NCBI GenBank assembly: GCA_019638085.1
Contig: JAHBUL010000007.1
Span: 124,001-188,000 of the forward strand
Reading direction: 5' to 3'
Length of the DNA: 64,000 nt
DNA from: Flavobacteriales bacterium
GTDB lineage: Bacteria; Bacteroidota; Bacteroidia; Flavobacteriales_F; PHOS-HE28
Shown: one piece after another, positions 41,423-49,785 of the stretch
Position numbering within the stretch: position 1 is the first letter of the stretch
How the letters are laid out: each line of letters starts with the position of its first letter
Translations under genes and position numbers: made by a program
The notes under the pieces: generated by a model
Database searches by the model: none
Seen by the model: only the letters and a program-made list of their open reading frames with translations
What the model was told of the DNA's origin: nothing

Positions 41423-43375
41423 TCAAACACTCCTAACCTCCTCCACCCCGTACCGCTTCAAGGTCTGCACCGCGTTGGTCTTTTCCACATCGGTGAAACC
41501 GTTGTCGCGGAAGATCACGCGGCAGGTCTCGGGGTTCAGTTCCTGCTTCCAAGCACCGATGCCTTCGGCCACTTGGTTGGTGATGCCCTCGGCCAAGCAG
41601 AGGAACAAGGCACCCATGCCCACGTTGTACACCAGCTTGCCTGCGATGCTGCGCTCCTCGATGGGTAGCGTAAGGTCCAGGCCGTATTTGAGCAGGACCT
41701 CGTAAAGCACATCGGCTTCTGTGCGGTCCGGCTTGATGTTCTCGGCGGCGCTGAGCAGGTTTTCCTGCATTCGCTCGGGGTCGCCATCCCAGGCGTTGAT
41801 GTTGCTGCTGTCCAGCTTGAAGACCTTGAAGCCGATATCCAACTTGGCCAAGCGCTCTTGCTTGTCTTGGAGTTCTTGTTCTTCCTCTTCGCTGCGTTTC
41901 TTTTTTGCTTTCAAGTCTTTGATCTCCGCCTCCAACTCGCCTACGATCTTTTTTCCAGCCCGGCGAATGCGCTCCTTGCCGATCTCCGCAATGGTCTTGT
42001 AGCCCGCCTTGGATGCCTCGCTCTTGGCATCGGTGGCTTCTGGCAACTGCACTTGGATGTGCTGCCGCTGGCCGCCATCCTCGGCGTTGAGTTGCATTAC
42101 GGCATGCGCCGTGGTGGCGGAGCCGGAGAAGAAATCGAGAATCGTGGATTCAAGCGTATCAGCCAGAATTGCCATGCGGCGCACTAATTCATGAGGCTTC
42201 GGAGTATCAAATACAGCCAATCCATCAAAGAGTCTTGTGGTTTCGCGTTTAGCACTGTCATTCGTGCCCACATCATCGGCCCACCACATTGACTCGGGTG
42301 TTAGGCCCTGTTGTCCTTCATGAAGAAATTTCTTAATCCGAGGAACTCCATTTCCATCACTTCCAAACCAAACTCTGTTGTCTGCGATCGCCTCATCCAT
42401 TTTCTTCCGAGTATACCTCCAACATGCTCCGGAAGGCGGATCCACCTTTCTTCCGCTCGGGGTTTCTAGCGTATAAAACTGACTATTCGTTCCATGACCC
42501 GCTTGTGCAATAGCTGGTACAGAGGTCCAAACACCACGACGATCAGAGTCTGGATTCTTATATCTCGCCAGAGCATCAGTATCCATTGGCAAAAGACTTA
42601 AAACGCGCCTCTTGTCATCATTTGCTTTTGAGAAAGTCACGATATAATCGTGACGAGTTGATACCACCTTTCTGTTTTCTCGATTCTTTCTTTTTTCCCA
42701 CACAAACGTGCAGATGTGATTCTTCGACCCAAACACATTGTAGCATAGTTCAAGCAGATTGGAAAGCTCATTATCATCAATGGAAACAAAGATTACCCCA
42801 TCCTCCCGCAACAAGTTCCGCGCAAGCCTCAGCCTCGGGTACATCATGTTCAGCCAGTTGCTGTGGTAGCGGCCATCGGTATCGCTGTTGGTGCTTAGGG
42901 TGTTGCCTTCGCTGTCCACCTGGCCGGTCTGCTCCTTGTAGTTGCGCAGGTTGTCGCGGTAGTTGTCCTTGTACACAAAGTCCTTCCCGGTGTTGTAGGG
43001 CGGGTCTATGTAGATCATCTTCACCTTGCCGGTATAGCTCTTTTGCAGCAGCTTCAGCACCTCCAGGTTGTCGCCTTCTATGTAGAGGTTCTTGGTGCTG
43101 TCCCAGTCCACGCTTTCCTCCGGGCAGGGACGCAACGTGCCGGTGCTGGGCTTGTGCGCTTCGCGGCGCGCTTGTGCTTTGCCGGCCCACGTAAAGCGGT
43201 AGAATTCCTCGCCGCTCTCTACCTCCTCGCCCAGTATTTCCTGCAAGGCGCTAAAGTCCACCTTGCCTTCGGTCACCACTTCGGAAAAGAGCTCCTTCAG
43301 CCGGGCAATGTTCTCGGCCAGCAGGTTTTTGCTTTGGCTTTCGGGGTCGTTGGCGGTGATCTTGGTGATGGGCAT
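41423..43375 (-). CDS. mod: Type III DNA-adenine methyltransferase Mod subunit
   Basis: This 650-residue protein starts at MPITKITANDPESQSKN (ATG at 43375). It is a beta-class N6-adenine methyltransferase, with catalytic DPPYNTG at 124-130 preceding the AdoMet motif FFSGSATTAHA at 415-425. The target recognition domain lies between them (about 200-400), and a coiled-coil (EAEIKDLKAKKKRSEEEEQE) follows. It would methylate one strand of an asymmetric site and guide Res. DNA encoding the recognition domain (about 42170-42790) is visibly richer in A+T than both flanks, suggesting exchange of specificity. The longer reading to 43606 extends into the divergent promoter region and is rejected. Confidence 0.93.
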   Translation of the reverse strand: MPITKITANDPESQSKNLLAENIARLKELFSEVVTEGKVDFSALQEILGEEVESGEEFYRFTWAGKAQARREAHKPSTGTLRPCPEESVDWDSTKNLYIEGDNLEVLKLLQKSYTGKVKMIYIDPPYNTGKDFVYKDNYRDNLRNYKEQTGQVDSEGNTLSTNSDTDGRYHSNWLNMMYPRLRLARNLLREDGVIFVSIDDNELSNLLELCYNVFGSKNHICTFVWEKRKNRENRKVVSTRHDYIVTFSKANDDKRRVLSLLPMDTDALARYKNPDSDRRGVWTSVPAIAQAGHGTNSQFYTLETPSGRKVDPPSGACWRYTRKKMDEAIADNRVWFGSDGNGVPRIKKFLHEGQQGLTPESMWWADDVGTNDSAKRETTRLFDGLAVFDTPKPHELVRRMAILADTLESTILDFFSGSATTAHAVMQLNAEDGGQRQHIQVQLPEATDAKSEASKAGYKTIAEIGKERIRRAGKKIVGELEAEIKDLKAKKKRSEEEEQELQDKQERLAKLDIGFKVFKLDSSNINAWDGDPERMQENLLSAAENIKPDRTEADVLYEVLLKYGLDLTLPIEERSIAGKLVYNVGMGALFLCLAEGITNQVAEGIGAWKQELNPETCRVIFRDNGFTDVEKTNAVQTLKRYGVEEVRSV

Positions 43376-43537
43376 ATCCAGAATGAAATTCAGCTCACCG
43401 AGGTGCTCGGTGCAGTGGGTGGAAATATAGAACTCGACCCCAGCACTGCAACAGATCGGTAGGGGGTTCGAGGCTGTGAATATAGGAGGGGGTGCGTTGC
43501 TGGGCCTGCCTAAGCCCCCGGTGTTACACGTGGAGTA

Positions 43538-43570
43538 ACGGCGTAACGCGGGTGCAACACGGCGTAACGC
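43538..43570. promoter_or_regulatory. Operator-like direct repeats, 21 bp apart
   Basis: ACGGCGTAACGC occurs at 43538-43549 and again at 43559-43570, two helical turns apart, directly upstream of the -7 element of the DUF433 gene. A related GTTACAC word lies at 43523. This is a likely autoregulatory site for the toxin-antitoxin operon, and it may also affect the divergent mod gene. Confidence 0.6.
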
Positions 43571-43578
43571 TATCTTTG
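43571..43578 (+). promoter_or_regulatory. Putative -7 promoter element of the toxin-antitoxin operon
   Basis: TATCTTTG is a perfect TAnnTTTG match 12 bases before the ATG at 43591. It immediately follows the repeated GGCGTAACGC words and supports this start over the upstream one at 43492. Confidence 0.6.
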
Positions 43579-43590
43579 AAACTCCAGACG

Positions 43591-44271
43591 ATGGCAGCTT
43601 TCGCAACTACCCCTCAGCTCAATTCGGGCATCTACACCTATCCGGACATCGCCCGGATATTGGGGATCCCCTATGCCAAGGTCCACCGGTGGTTGGGCCA
43701 ATACTGGGAGGGTAAATTGGGGCAGGAGTACAGCCGCCGCTACAGTTGGGTGGTGGACAAGACCAAGGCGGTGAGCTTCCATACCCTGATGGAGCTGCGG
43801 GTCTTCTACAAGTTGAATTGTGCGGGCGTGAAACCGGCCGAGATCCTAGAGGCCCACAAGCAGCTGGTCGCGTTGACCGGCTCCAAATTCCCATTTGCCA
43901 CCCAGAGCATCTTGCAAGGCTTGCGGAGCGATGGCAAGCAAGTGCTTTTATACAAGAAGAAGGACGGCACCGTGCTTAGCCTGAATGGTACCAAGCAGTT
44001 CAACATGGGCTTCGTGTTGGACCTTATGCTGAAGATAGATTTCCAGGATGGCATGGTAAGCCGCTACTGGCCCATGGGCAAGGAGCACGCGATCATTTGC
44101 GATCCCAAACGCCAGTTCGGGCATCCGGTGGTGGGCAACACCAACATCTACCCGGAGTTGTTGGCCAGCATGCACCGTGCGGGGGACAGCATCAAGTTCC
44201 TGGCGGCCAATTACAACCTGAAGCTTAAGGAGGTCGAGGACTCCATCGCCTTCAGCAAACAGGCTGCATGA
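43591..44271 (+). CDS. DUF433 antitoxin-like protein with N-terminal DNA-binding region
   Basis: This 226-residue protein starts at MAAFATTPQLNSGIYTYPDIAR. Residues 12-35 (IYTYPDIARILGIPYAKVHRWL) look like a MerR/excisionase-type helix-turn-helix. The C-terminal 55 residues (RQFGHPVVGNTNIYPELLA, then a Y-x-L-x-x-x-E-V-x-x-S-I pattern) match DUF433. DUF433 proteins are antitoxin partners of DUF5615 PIN-like toxins. The stop overlaps the toxin start by 4 bp (ATGA). Its own promoter region holds 21 bp-spaced repeats it could bind. The pair is divergent from mod. Confidence 0.85.
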   Translation: MAAFATTPQLNSGIYTYPDIARILGIPYAKVHRWLGQYWEGKLGQEYSRRYSWVVDKTKAVSFHTLMELRVFYKLNCAGVKPAEILEAHKQLVALTGSKFPFATQSILQGLRSDGKQVLLYKKKDGTVLSLNGTKQFNMGFVLDLMLKIDFQDGMVSRYWPMGKEHAIICDPKRQFGHPVVGNTNIYPELLASMHRAGDSIKFLAANYNLKLKEVEDSIAFSKQAA

Positions 44272-44684
44272 AGATCTATCTGGACGAGAACATGTCGCCC
44301 AACCTGTGCCACGGACTGCAGGCATTCCAGAAGTCGCTGAACGCGGATCTGAAAACACCGGTGGAGATTCTTTCCATCGCGGAGCAGTTCGGGTTGGGCG
44401 CGAAGGATGAGGACTGGGTACCCTTGGTGGGCAAAGAGCAGGGCATGGCCATCACGTGGGACTTCAACCTGATGCGCACACGCCACCAACGCGAGCTATG
44501 CGAAAAGCACGGCGTGGGCTTGGTCATCATCCGCGCCCCGTCCAAGAAACTGGGCATGCGCTTTTGGGAGCAAGTGAAGCTGCTGGTGAAGCATTGGGAA
44601 GGCATCGTGAAGGTCGCTTCACACAAGAGCGGCCATTTCCACTATGAGCTGAAGCCGACTGCGGGGCTGAAGGAGTTGAAGTAA
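44268..44684 (+). CDS. DUF5615 PIN-like toxin
   Basis: The 138-residue protein begins MKIYLDENMSPNLCHGL, where D6-E7-N8 is the first acidic cluster of the PIN-like fold. D47-E48-D49 (GAKDEDWVPL) and D64 in AITWDFNLMRTRH give the other expected acidic residues. Proteins of this family are thought to be RNases neutralised by DUF433 partners. It overlaps its antitoxin gene by 4 bp and converges with the DUF4391 gene 20 bp downstream. Confidence 0.82.
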   Translation: MKIYLDENMSPNLCHGLQAFQKSLNADLKTPVEILSIAEQFGLGAKDEDWVPLVGKEQGMAITWDFNLMRTRHQRELCEKHGVGLVIIRAPSKKLGMRFWEQVKLLVKHWEGIVKVASHKSGHFHYELKPTAGLKELK

Positions 44685-44704
44685 GCGTGGACCGTTCTTC
44701 GGCT

Positions 44705-45481
44705 TCAGTCCTGCTCCAAGCTTTTTCGTAGTGCCTCCACTTGTTTCCGGCGATGCTGGATGGCCATGTTCAGGTCCACTTGCTCACGCAGCGCTTGGCC
44801 CTTTTTCACTTTGGACTTCAGTGCATCTATCTCGGATTCCAGTGCATCGATGTGTTGCAAGGCTTCGAGGTCGCTTGTGCTGCGCGCCCGGGTGCGCTTG
44901 CCGAAGGTGCCCGTAAGCGCGGCAGCGCGGCATTGCACGATGGCCTGCATATAGCTGCCGTATAGCGTTCGTAGATCGGTCTTGTCCAGTTGTGCGAAGG
45001 CCAGCGCTTTGAAGAAGCCCTTGGCATTGGCATCGGCATACAGCAAGGACAATACGGGCGTACTGAGACTCGTTTCGATGGTCCGCTTGCTGGCATCGTT
45101 CAGGTTGATCCGTTTGATGCTTGCGTTCACCAGGTAGTTCTCGCTATCCTGTACGAAAAGCAGCAGTGGGTACGGCACATACTTCTGCACCAAGGCCACC
45201 ACCTTTTCCCCAACTTGATCCACGCGCCCTGAGGTGCTCGTAGTGCGCAATTCCACCGCGAACACCTGCACCTCCTCATAGCTGTGCGTATCCGTTACAT
45301 AGGCCGGAATGCTGGCCGCCTTGATGCTGGCCAACCATTCCATGTATTCGATGCCCTCGTTCAGCAACTTCTTTTCGGCGGCACTCAAGGTGAAGTGCTT
45401 CAGGAAGAATGCTTTGGTGAGCCGCTTCTGAAGGATGCAGCGCTCCGGTAACTGGAGTATTTCCAAGAAGTGCGGGCTCAC
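44705..45481 (-). CDS. DUF4391 domain protein
   Basis: The 258-residue protein starts with a GTG codon at 45481 that overlaps the stop of the helicase gene (GTGA, 4 bp). It has the DUF4391 pattern: an N-terminal LPERCILQKRLTKAFFLKH segment, a central EEVQVFAVELRTTSTSGRV strand pair and a C-terminal coiled coil (IDALESEIDALKSKVKKGQA). Function is unknown. The domain is commonly encoded beside SNF2-type helicases and DNA methyltransferases in restriction-like loci, as here, so it is probably a subunit of the helicase. Confidence 0.85.
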   Translation of the reverse strand: MSPHFLEILQLPERCILQKRLTKAFFLKHFTLSAAEKKLLNEGIEYMEWLASIKAASIPAYVTDTHSYEEVQVFAVELRTTSTSGRVDQVGEKVVALVQKYVPYPLLLFVQDSENYLVNASIKRINLNDASKRTIETSLSTPVLSLLYADANAKGFFKALAFAQLDKTDLRTLYGSYMQAIVQCRAAALTGTFGKRTRARSTSDLEALQHIDALESEIDALKSKVKKGQALREQVDLNMAIQHRRKQVEALRKSLEQD

Positions 45482-48400
45482 TTGATCACCAGGTATGCGA
45501 CCAGTTCCAGCGAACCCTCCTCGGCCAAGCTCTTGCTGAACAGAGTGGTGCCGCCGGGCGTGGCGAGGCTGTCCAGCCCTACTTCCTCCTGCACCTCCAC
45601 TACTTCGGCCATGGCCTTTTTCAGTAGTGCGCGGTACTTCTCCATCTTCTTTCCGGAGCCGGTCTCTTTGTCGAATGCGGCCAGGAGCTTGGGCAGCACC
45701 TTGTCATTCCCCATGCACAGTTTCCGGAAATAGTCCAGCGCTGTGCGGGTCTGCCGTGCGGTGAGCATTTCACTGCCATCGGCACTCAGGTAGACCAGGA
45801 AGTACGGATAGAGGATGTTGTTCCGCAGCCGCTCGGTAAAGGCGTTGCTCACATCCTTCAAGCAGAAGATCACACCCGGCTTGATGGACGCCAAGTTGCT
45901 CGGCACCACGGCAAAGGATGCCGGCGGAACGTTGTTCAGTGCCTCCAGTTCGGCATCGGTGCTTTTCTCCAGATCGATCTTGAAATCGTTGAACGTAAGG
46001 TCGGTGATGGAGATGTTCCCATGCACATCCTCCATGTCCATCACTTGGTCTTGTAGTTGCTTCAGCTGGCGCTTGCGGTACTCCAGGTCCTGCATTTCGC
46101 GGCTGTTCTGGCTGATGATGTTGTCCTCGCCGGTAGCGGATACATCCAGCATCACCATGCGGCCTTGCACGCGGGCCACCAGATCGATGAAGCTGTCCAG
46201 CTCCATACTGGGAAAAAAGTTCACCAATTGGATCTTCTCGTTCACCGAGCCGATGCGGTCGATGCGCCCGAAGCGCTGGATGATGCGCACCGGGTTCCAG
46301 TGGATGTCGTAGTTCACCAAGTAGTCGCAGTCCTGCAGGTTCTGCCCTTCGCTGATGCAATCGGTGCAGATCAGCACATCAATGGCGTTGGTCTCTTCCG
46401 GGAAGATCTCATCCCGCTTCTTGCTCAGCGGACTGAAGTGCGTGAGTATGCTGTTGAGGTCGGAACGGCAGCCGGGCATGTTGGTCTTGTTCACGCCGCC
46501 ACCGGTGACCAGCGCGCTGTAAAGGCCGAATTCTTCGGTGAGCCATTGCTCCAGCTCGCGGTGCAGGTAGGTTGCCGTATCCGCGAAAGCGGTGAACACG
46601 ATCACCTTCTTGTTGCCTGCGTTGATGGGGTCAGCGATCTTTTCCGTGATCAGCTCCTTCAGCTTGCGCAGTTTCGCATCCCGTGATACGTCGATCAACT
46701 TGATGCTGCTCATTAGCTTGGTGAGCTTGTCGCGGTCCAGCTTCAGGTCCTGCTTCCAGCGGATCAGGTCCAGGTCCGGGATCAGCACCTTGGTCTTGCC
46801 GCCCACCAAGAGGTCGCTCAGCTCGGTATCGTCCGGATCGATGTCGGCGATGTCCAGGTCCTGTTCCACCTCGCCCGTCTGGTGCGCCTCCAGTTGTTTC
46901 AGGTTCCTGTCGATCAGGTCCAACAGGTTCTGGATGGTGAGCTTAAAGGCGTGGATGGAGCTTTCCAAGCGCTTCAACAGGTTCACCCGCATCAAGTAGA
47001 TCAAGCTTTCCTCACGATCGGCCTGCTTGAAGACGGTGCCGCGTTCGGTCTCTATCGCATACTTGGCTTCGTAGGCATCCTTGCGGTCGGCCCGCACATA
47101 TTCCAGCGGCGTGTAGTAGGCCAAGGTCAACGTGCTGATCTCATCGTAGATCTCGCCGATGTCCTTGAACTTCCTATGTGTATCGATCTCCGGTTTCACG
47201 GTGATCGGCAGCAGCCGTTCCGGGAATTTCCCGATGTCGGCCATGTCGTAATACTTCTCGATGTGCTTGCGGGAACGCGCGATGGTGAGCATGTCGAGGA
47301 TCCGGAAGTAGGCCCCATCCAAATTGTCCAGCAGTTCCTGCACCTGCAGCTTGTCCGGATCGGTATCGCGATACCACTTGGTGAATTTGCGCTGGGCTTC
47401 GCGCATGATCTGGGTCACACTATCCAAGCCGTGCATATTGAACGCACGGTCATCCCCCTCGGTGATGAAGGCCACCTGGTTCTTCAGGTCGTTCATCTTG
47501 TTGTTCACCGGGGTGGCGGAAAGCATCAGGACCTTCGTGCGCACATTGGAGCGGATCACATCATTCATGAGCCGCTTGTAACGGGTCATGCCTTCACGCT
47601 TCTGTGGGTTGTTCCGAAAATTGTGGCTCTCATCGATCACCACCAGATCGTAGTTGCCCCAGTTGATCATCTCCAGATCGATGTCACCGCTCTTCCCCTT
47701 TTCACGGCTCAGGTCAGTGTGGTTCAGCACATCGTAATTGAAGCGGTCCTGCGCGAGGATGTTGCGCTTGTCATTGAGCTGGTAGATGGTCCAGTTCTCG
47801 CGAAGCTTCTTCGGTGCCAGCACCAGGATGCGGTCGTTCCGCAGTTGGTAGTACTTCATTACGGCCAGTGCCTCGAAGGTCTTCCCAAGGCCCACGCTGT
47901 CCGCAATGATGCAACCGTTATAGGTCTCTATCTTCTGGATTGCACCGATCACGGCATCCTTCTGGAAGTTATAGAGCATGTTCCAGATCTTCGTATCCTT
48001 CAAGCCCACCTTCATCAACTTCTCGTCCGCACGCTCACTGACGGTGGAGTATTGGAAGATCTCGCGCACACAATACTTGTAGATCGCTTCGCCGGAGTTG
48101 GGTTGGACCCCTTTCTGGAGTTCTTCAATGATCTGGTCGTTCAGCACCTCCCTGCTATTGTCCCAAGCATTGTTGAACAGCGCCAAATACTGTTCGCTCC
48201 CAGAAGTGAACGCATTGATCAATACCGGCTCCGTGGATGGTAATTCCCCGAGGGTCACACTGTTCAGTTCAAGCGGCGTCAGTGAAAAGGTCTCCAGTTT
48301 GCCGCCGGTTTCAAGAATGAGCACATGCTGATTGGCCACCGCACCCCTGCGGATGTCGAACTTGTCTTCCAGCAGACCGATGACCTGTCGAATGCGATAA

Positions 48401-48642
48401 GGTCTATCAAGCTCCAAGTTCAAAGGCGCTTCAGCCTCGCTCTGGATCAACTGGAACGGCAGTTCATCCGCCTTTCTGTTCAGCAAGACCTTAACGCGCT
48501 TCGCCTTCTTCAGCACATCAAGCAGGCCATACAGGGCAAACGCCGTGAAGTAGGAGCAGCTAAGGTGTACCACCGTGTTCTCCGTGACCGCTGCGCGGAT
48601 CTCTTCAATAAGCCGGGTCGTCTGGTTGTCAACTATGCGCAT
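45478..48642 (-). CDS. SNF2-type helicase with PLD-like N-terminal region
   Basis: This 1054-residue protein starts at MRIVDNQTTRLIEEIR (ATG at 48642). Residues 20-175 resemble a phospholipase D-like region (VVHLSCSYFTAFALYGLLDVL, KVLLNRKADE) without a clear HKD motif. The SF2 core has Walker A ADSVGLGKT (247-255), DESH in LVVIDESHNFRNN, LMLSATPVNN, and the C-terminal helicase lobe VIVFTAFADT and IQRFGRIDRIGS. Such proteins translocate on double-stranded DNA and occur in several defence and modification systems. It is coupled to DUF4391 by a 4 bp overlap. It may serve the mod-res locus next door or be a separate system. Confidence 0.88.
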   Translation of the reverse strand: MRIVDNQTTRLIEEIRAAVTENTVVHLSCSYFTAFALYGLLDVLKKAKRVKVLLNRKADELPFQLIQSEAEAPLNLELDRPYRIRQVIGLLEDKFDIRRGAVANQHVLILETGGKLETFSLTPLELNSVTLGELPSTEPVLINAFTSGSEQYLALFNNAWDNSREVLNDQIIEELQKGVQPNSGEAIYKYCVREIFQYSTVSERADEKLMKVGLKDTKIWNMLYNFQKDAVIGAIQKIETYNGCIIADSVGLGKTFEALAVMKYYQLRNDRILVLAPKKLRENWTIYQLNDKRNILAQDRFNYDVLNHTDLSREKGKSGDIDLEMINWGNYDLVVIDESHNFRNNPQKREGMTRYKRLMNDVIRSNVRTKVLMLSATPVNNKMNDLKNQVAFITEGDDRAFNMHGLDSVTQIMREAQRKFTKWYRDTDPDKLQVQELLDNLDGAYFRILDMLTIARSRKHIEKYYDMADIGKFPERLLPITVKPEIDTHRKFKDIGEIYDEISTLTLAYYTPLEYVRADRKDAYEAKYAIETERGTVFKQADREESLIYLMRVNLLKRLESSIHAFKLTIQNLLDLIDRNLKQLEAHQTGEVEQDLDIADIDPDDTELSDLLVGGKTKVLIPDLDLIRWKQDLKLDRDKLTKLMSSIKLIDVSRDAKLRKLKELITEKIADPINAGNKKVIVFTAFADTATYLHRELEQWLTEEFGLYSALVTGGGVNKTNMPGCRSDLNSILTHFSPLSKKRDEIFPEETNAIDVLICTDCISEGQNLQDCDYLVNYDIHWNPVRIIQRFGRIDRIGSVNEKIQLVNFFPSMELDSFIDLVARVQGRMVMLDVSATGEDNIISQNSREMQDLEYRKRQLKQLQDQVMDMEDVHGNISITDLTFNDFKIDLEKSTDAELEALNNVPPASFAVVPSNLASIKPGVIFCLKDVSNAFTERLRNNILYPYFLVYLSADGSEMLTARQTRTALDYFRKLCMGNDKVLPKLLAAFDKETGSGKKMEKYRALLKKAMAEVVEVQEEVGLDSLATPGGTTLFSKSLAEEGSLELVAYLVIK

Positions 48643-48684
48643 GAGAGGATGTTGCTGGTGGGCATTGCGGTGACAAAGTACCAA

Positions 48685-48880
48685 ATGCCTGAATGCGCTT
48701 GAAAGCCAAATGCACCAAGATGCCTAAAATGCCTGAGGGACCACAAGCCCAAAACAGCCTGAGCCAAGAAGCCGAGGCCGGCCAAAATGCCTGAATGCAC
48801 CAAACAACTTTCCGCTTCGCGGCCTTTAGCCCTACAAGCCCCAAGCCGATAGCTTCAAGCCACAAGCTTGACCTCGCTTC
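48685..48880. repeat. Degenerate GCCTGA-rich intergenic stretch
   Basis: The 250 bp between the helicase and SRAP genes has no gene. ATGCCTGAATG occurs at 48685 and 48786, with further ATGCC and GCCTGA words at uneven spacing and then ACAAGC words. It mirrors the TTCAGGC-rich stretch at 30860-31012. Confidence 0.5.
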
Positions 48881-48892
48881 AACCTTCGGAGA

Positions 48893-49534
48893 TCATCCCT
48901 TCGCCTCCAGTTCCACCGCCTCCAGCTCCGGTTCCTCCACCGCCTGGCAGAAGCGCAATACATCGGCGTGCTGCAGCTCGGGGTTCAGCCAATCGCTTTC
49001 GAAGGCGCGGGGGATGATGACGGGCTGGCGCTTGCGGCTGTTGTGGATGGTGGCCATCAGCGTTTGGGCCGGGCGGGTGAGCACAGTATAGGTATCGTCC
49101 TCATAGAGCCCGCCGAGGGAGAAGAGGGGCTCGTTGTGGTAGGTGATCCGGTAGGGCACCTTGTCCGGTGTCTTCCGGCCTTCCACCGGGCGGTGCTGCC
49201 ACTCGAAGAAGCTGGTGACGGGGATGAGGCAGCGGCGGCCCTTGGCCATGGCATCGCGGAAGGAGCGCTTTTCGTGCGCCTCCTCGCTCACGGCGTTGAA
49301 GGTGGGGCTGCGCTTGAGGAATTCCTTGGGGTCCTTCACCCAGAAGGGGAGCAGGCCCCATTGTTTCCAGGTGAACTGCTCGGGCTGCTCGGTGGTGATC
49401 ACCGGCCACCACGGGAGGGCGAAGGCGCTGGTGCGCGGGAAGGGGAGCTGGCCGCGGGTCTCTTCGAGCAGCTGGCGGTGGTAGCGTTTTTCGAGGGCAG
49501 CTACGTCGGTGTCCAGGGCGGTGTAGTAGCACAT
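48893..49534 (-). CDS. SRAP (SOS response-associated peptidase, YedK/HMCES-like)
   Basis: This 213-residue protein starts at MCYYTALDTD, exposing the catalytic Cys2 after Met removal. The other active-site residues are visible: N80 in SPTFNAVSEEA, E111 in SFFEWQH, and the histidine in ATIHNSRKRQPVII. SRAP proteins form a covalent thiazolidine link with abasic sites in single-stranded DNA and so shield them from strand breakage. The longer reading to 49642 would bury Cys2 and includes the GAGTC repeats. The 21 bp palindrome array begins about 250 bp upstream of this start. Confidence 0.93.
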   Translation of the reverse strand: MCYYTALDTDVAALEKRYHRQLLEETRGQLPFPRTSAFALPWWPVITTEQPEQFTWKQWGLLPFWVKDPKEFLKRSPTFNAVSEEAHEKRSFRDAMAKGRRCLIPVTSFFEWQHRPVEGRKTPDKVPYRITYHNEPLFSLGGLYEDDTYTVLTRPAQTLMATIHNSRKRQPVIIPRAFESDWLNPELQHADVLRFCQAVEEPELEAVELEAKG

Positions 49535-49565
49535 GGTTGGGTAACGGGGATGGGGTGGAGGTTGT

Positions 49566-49625
49566 TCGGGAGTCCTGAGTCTTGAGTCCTGAGTCGGGAG
49601 TCGGGAGTCGGGAGTCTGAGTCTCG
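49566..49625. repeat. GAGTC quasi-tandem repeat
   Basis: About seven imperfect copies of a seven-base GAGTCSK word run through this stretch, upstream of the SRAP gene. A second tract of the same word lies at 51165-51210. Confidence 0.75.
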
Positions 49626-49785
49626 TTGGCAAATGAATTCAATCGGGTGATCCGGAAAGCCTAAGCGTATCGTGAGGCTGGCCTTCGGCCCCCACGGATA
49701 AGGCTGCTTTTTAGGTGGCCTATATATATAAGGTATAAAACATCCATTCAGGCACGAGTGGAGCACGGCAGGTTCTTCCCTGCGA

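Noticed and set aside
25927..48642. Prophage or integrative element
   Set aside because: There is no integrase, structural phage gene, relaxase or attachment site next to a tRNA; the block looks like a defence island without visible mobility genes.
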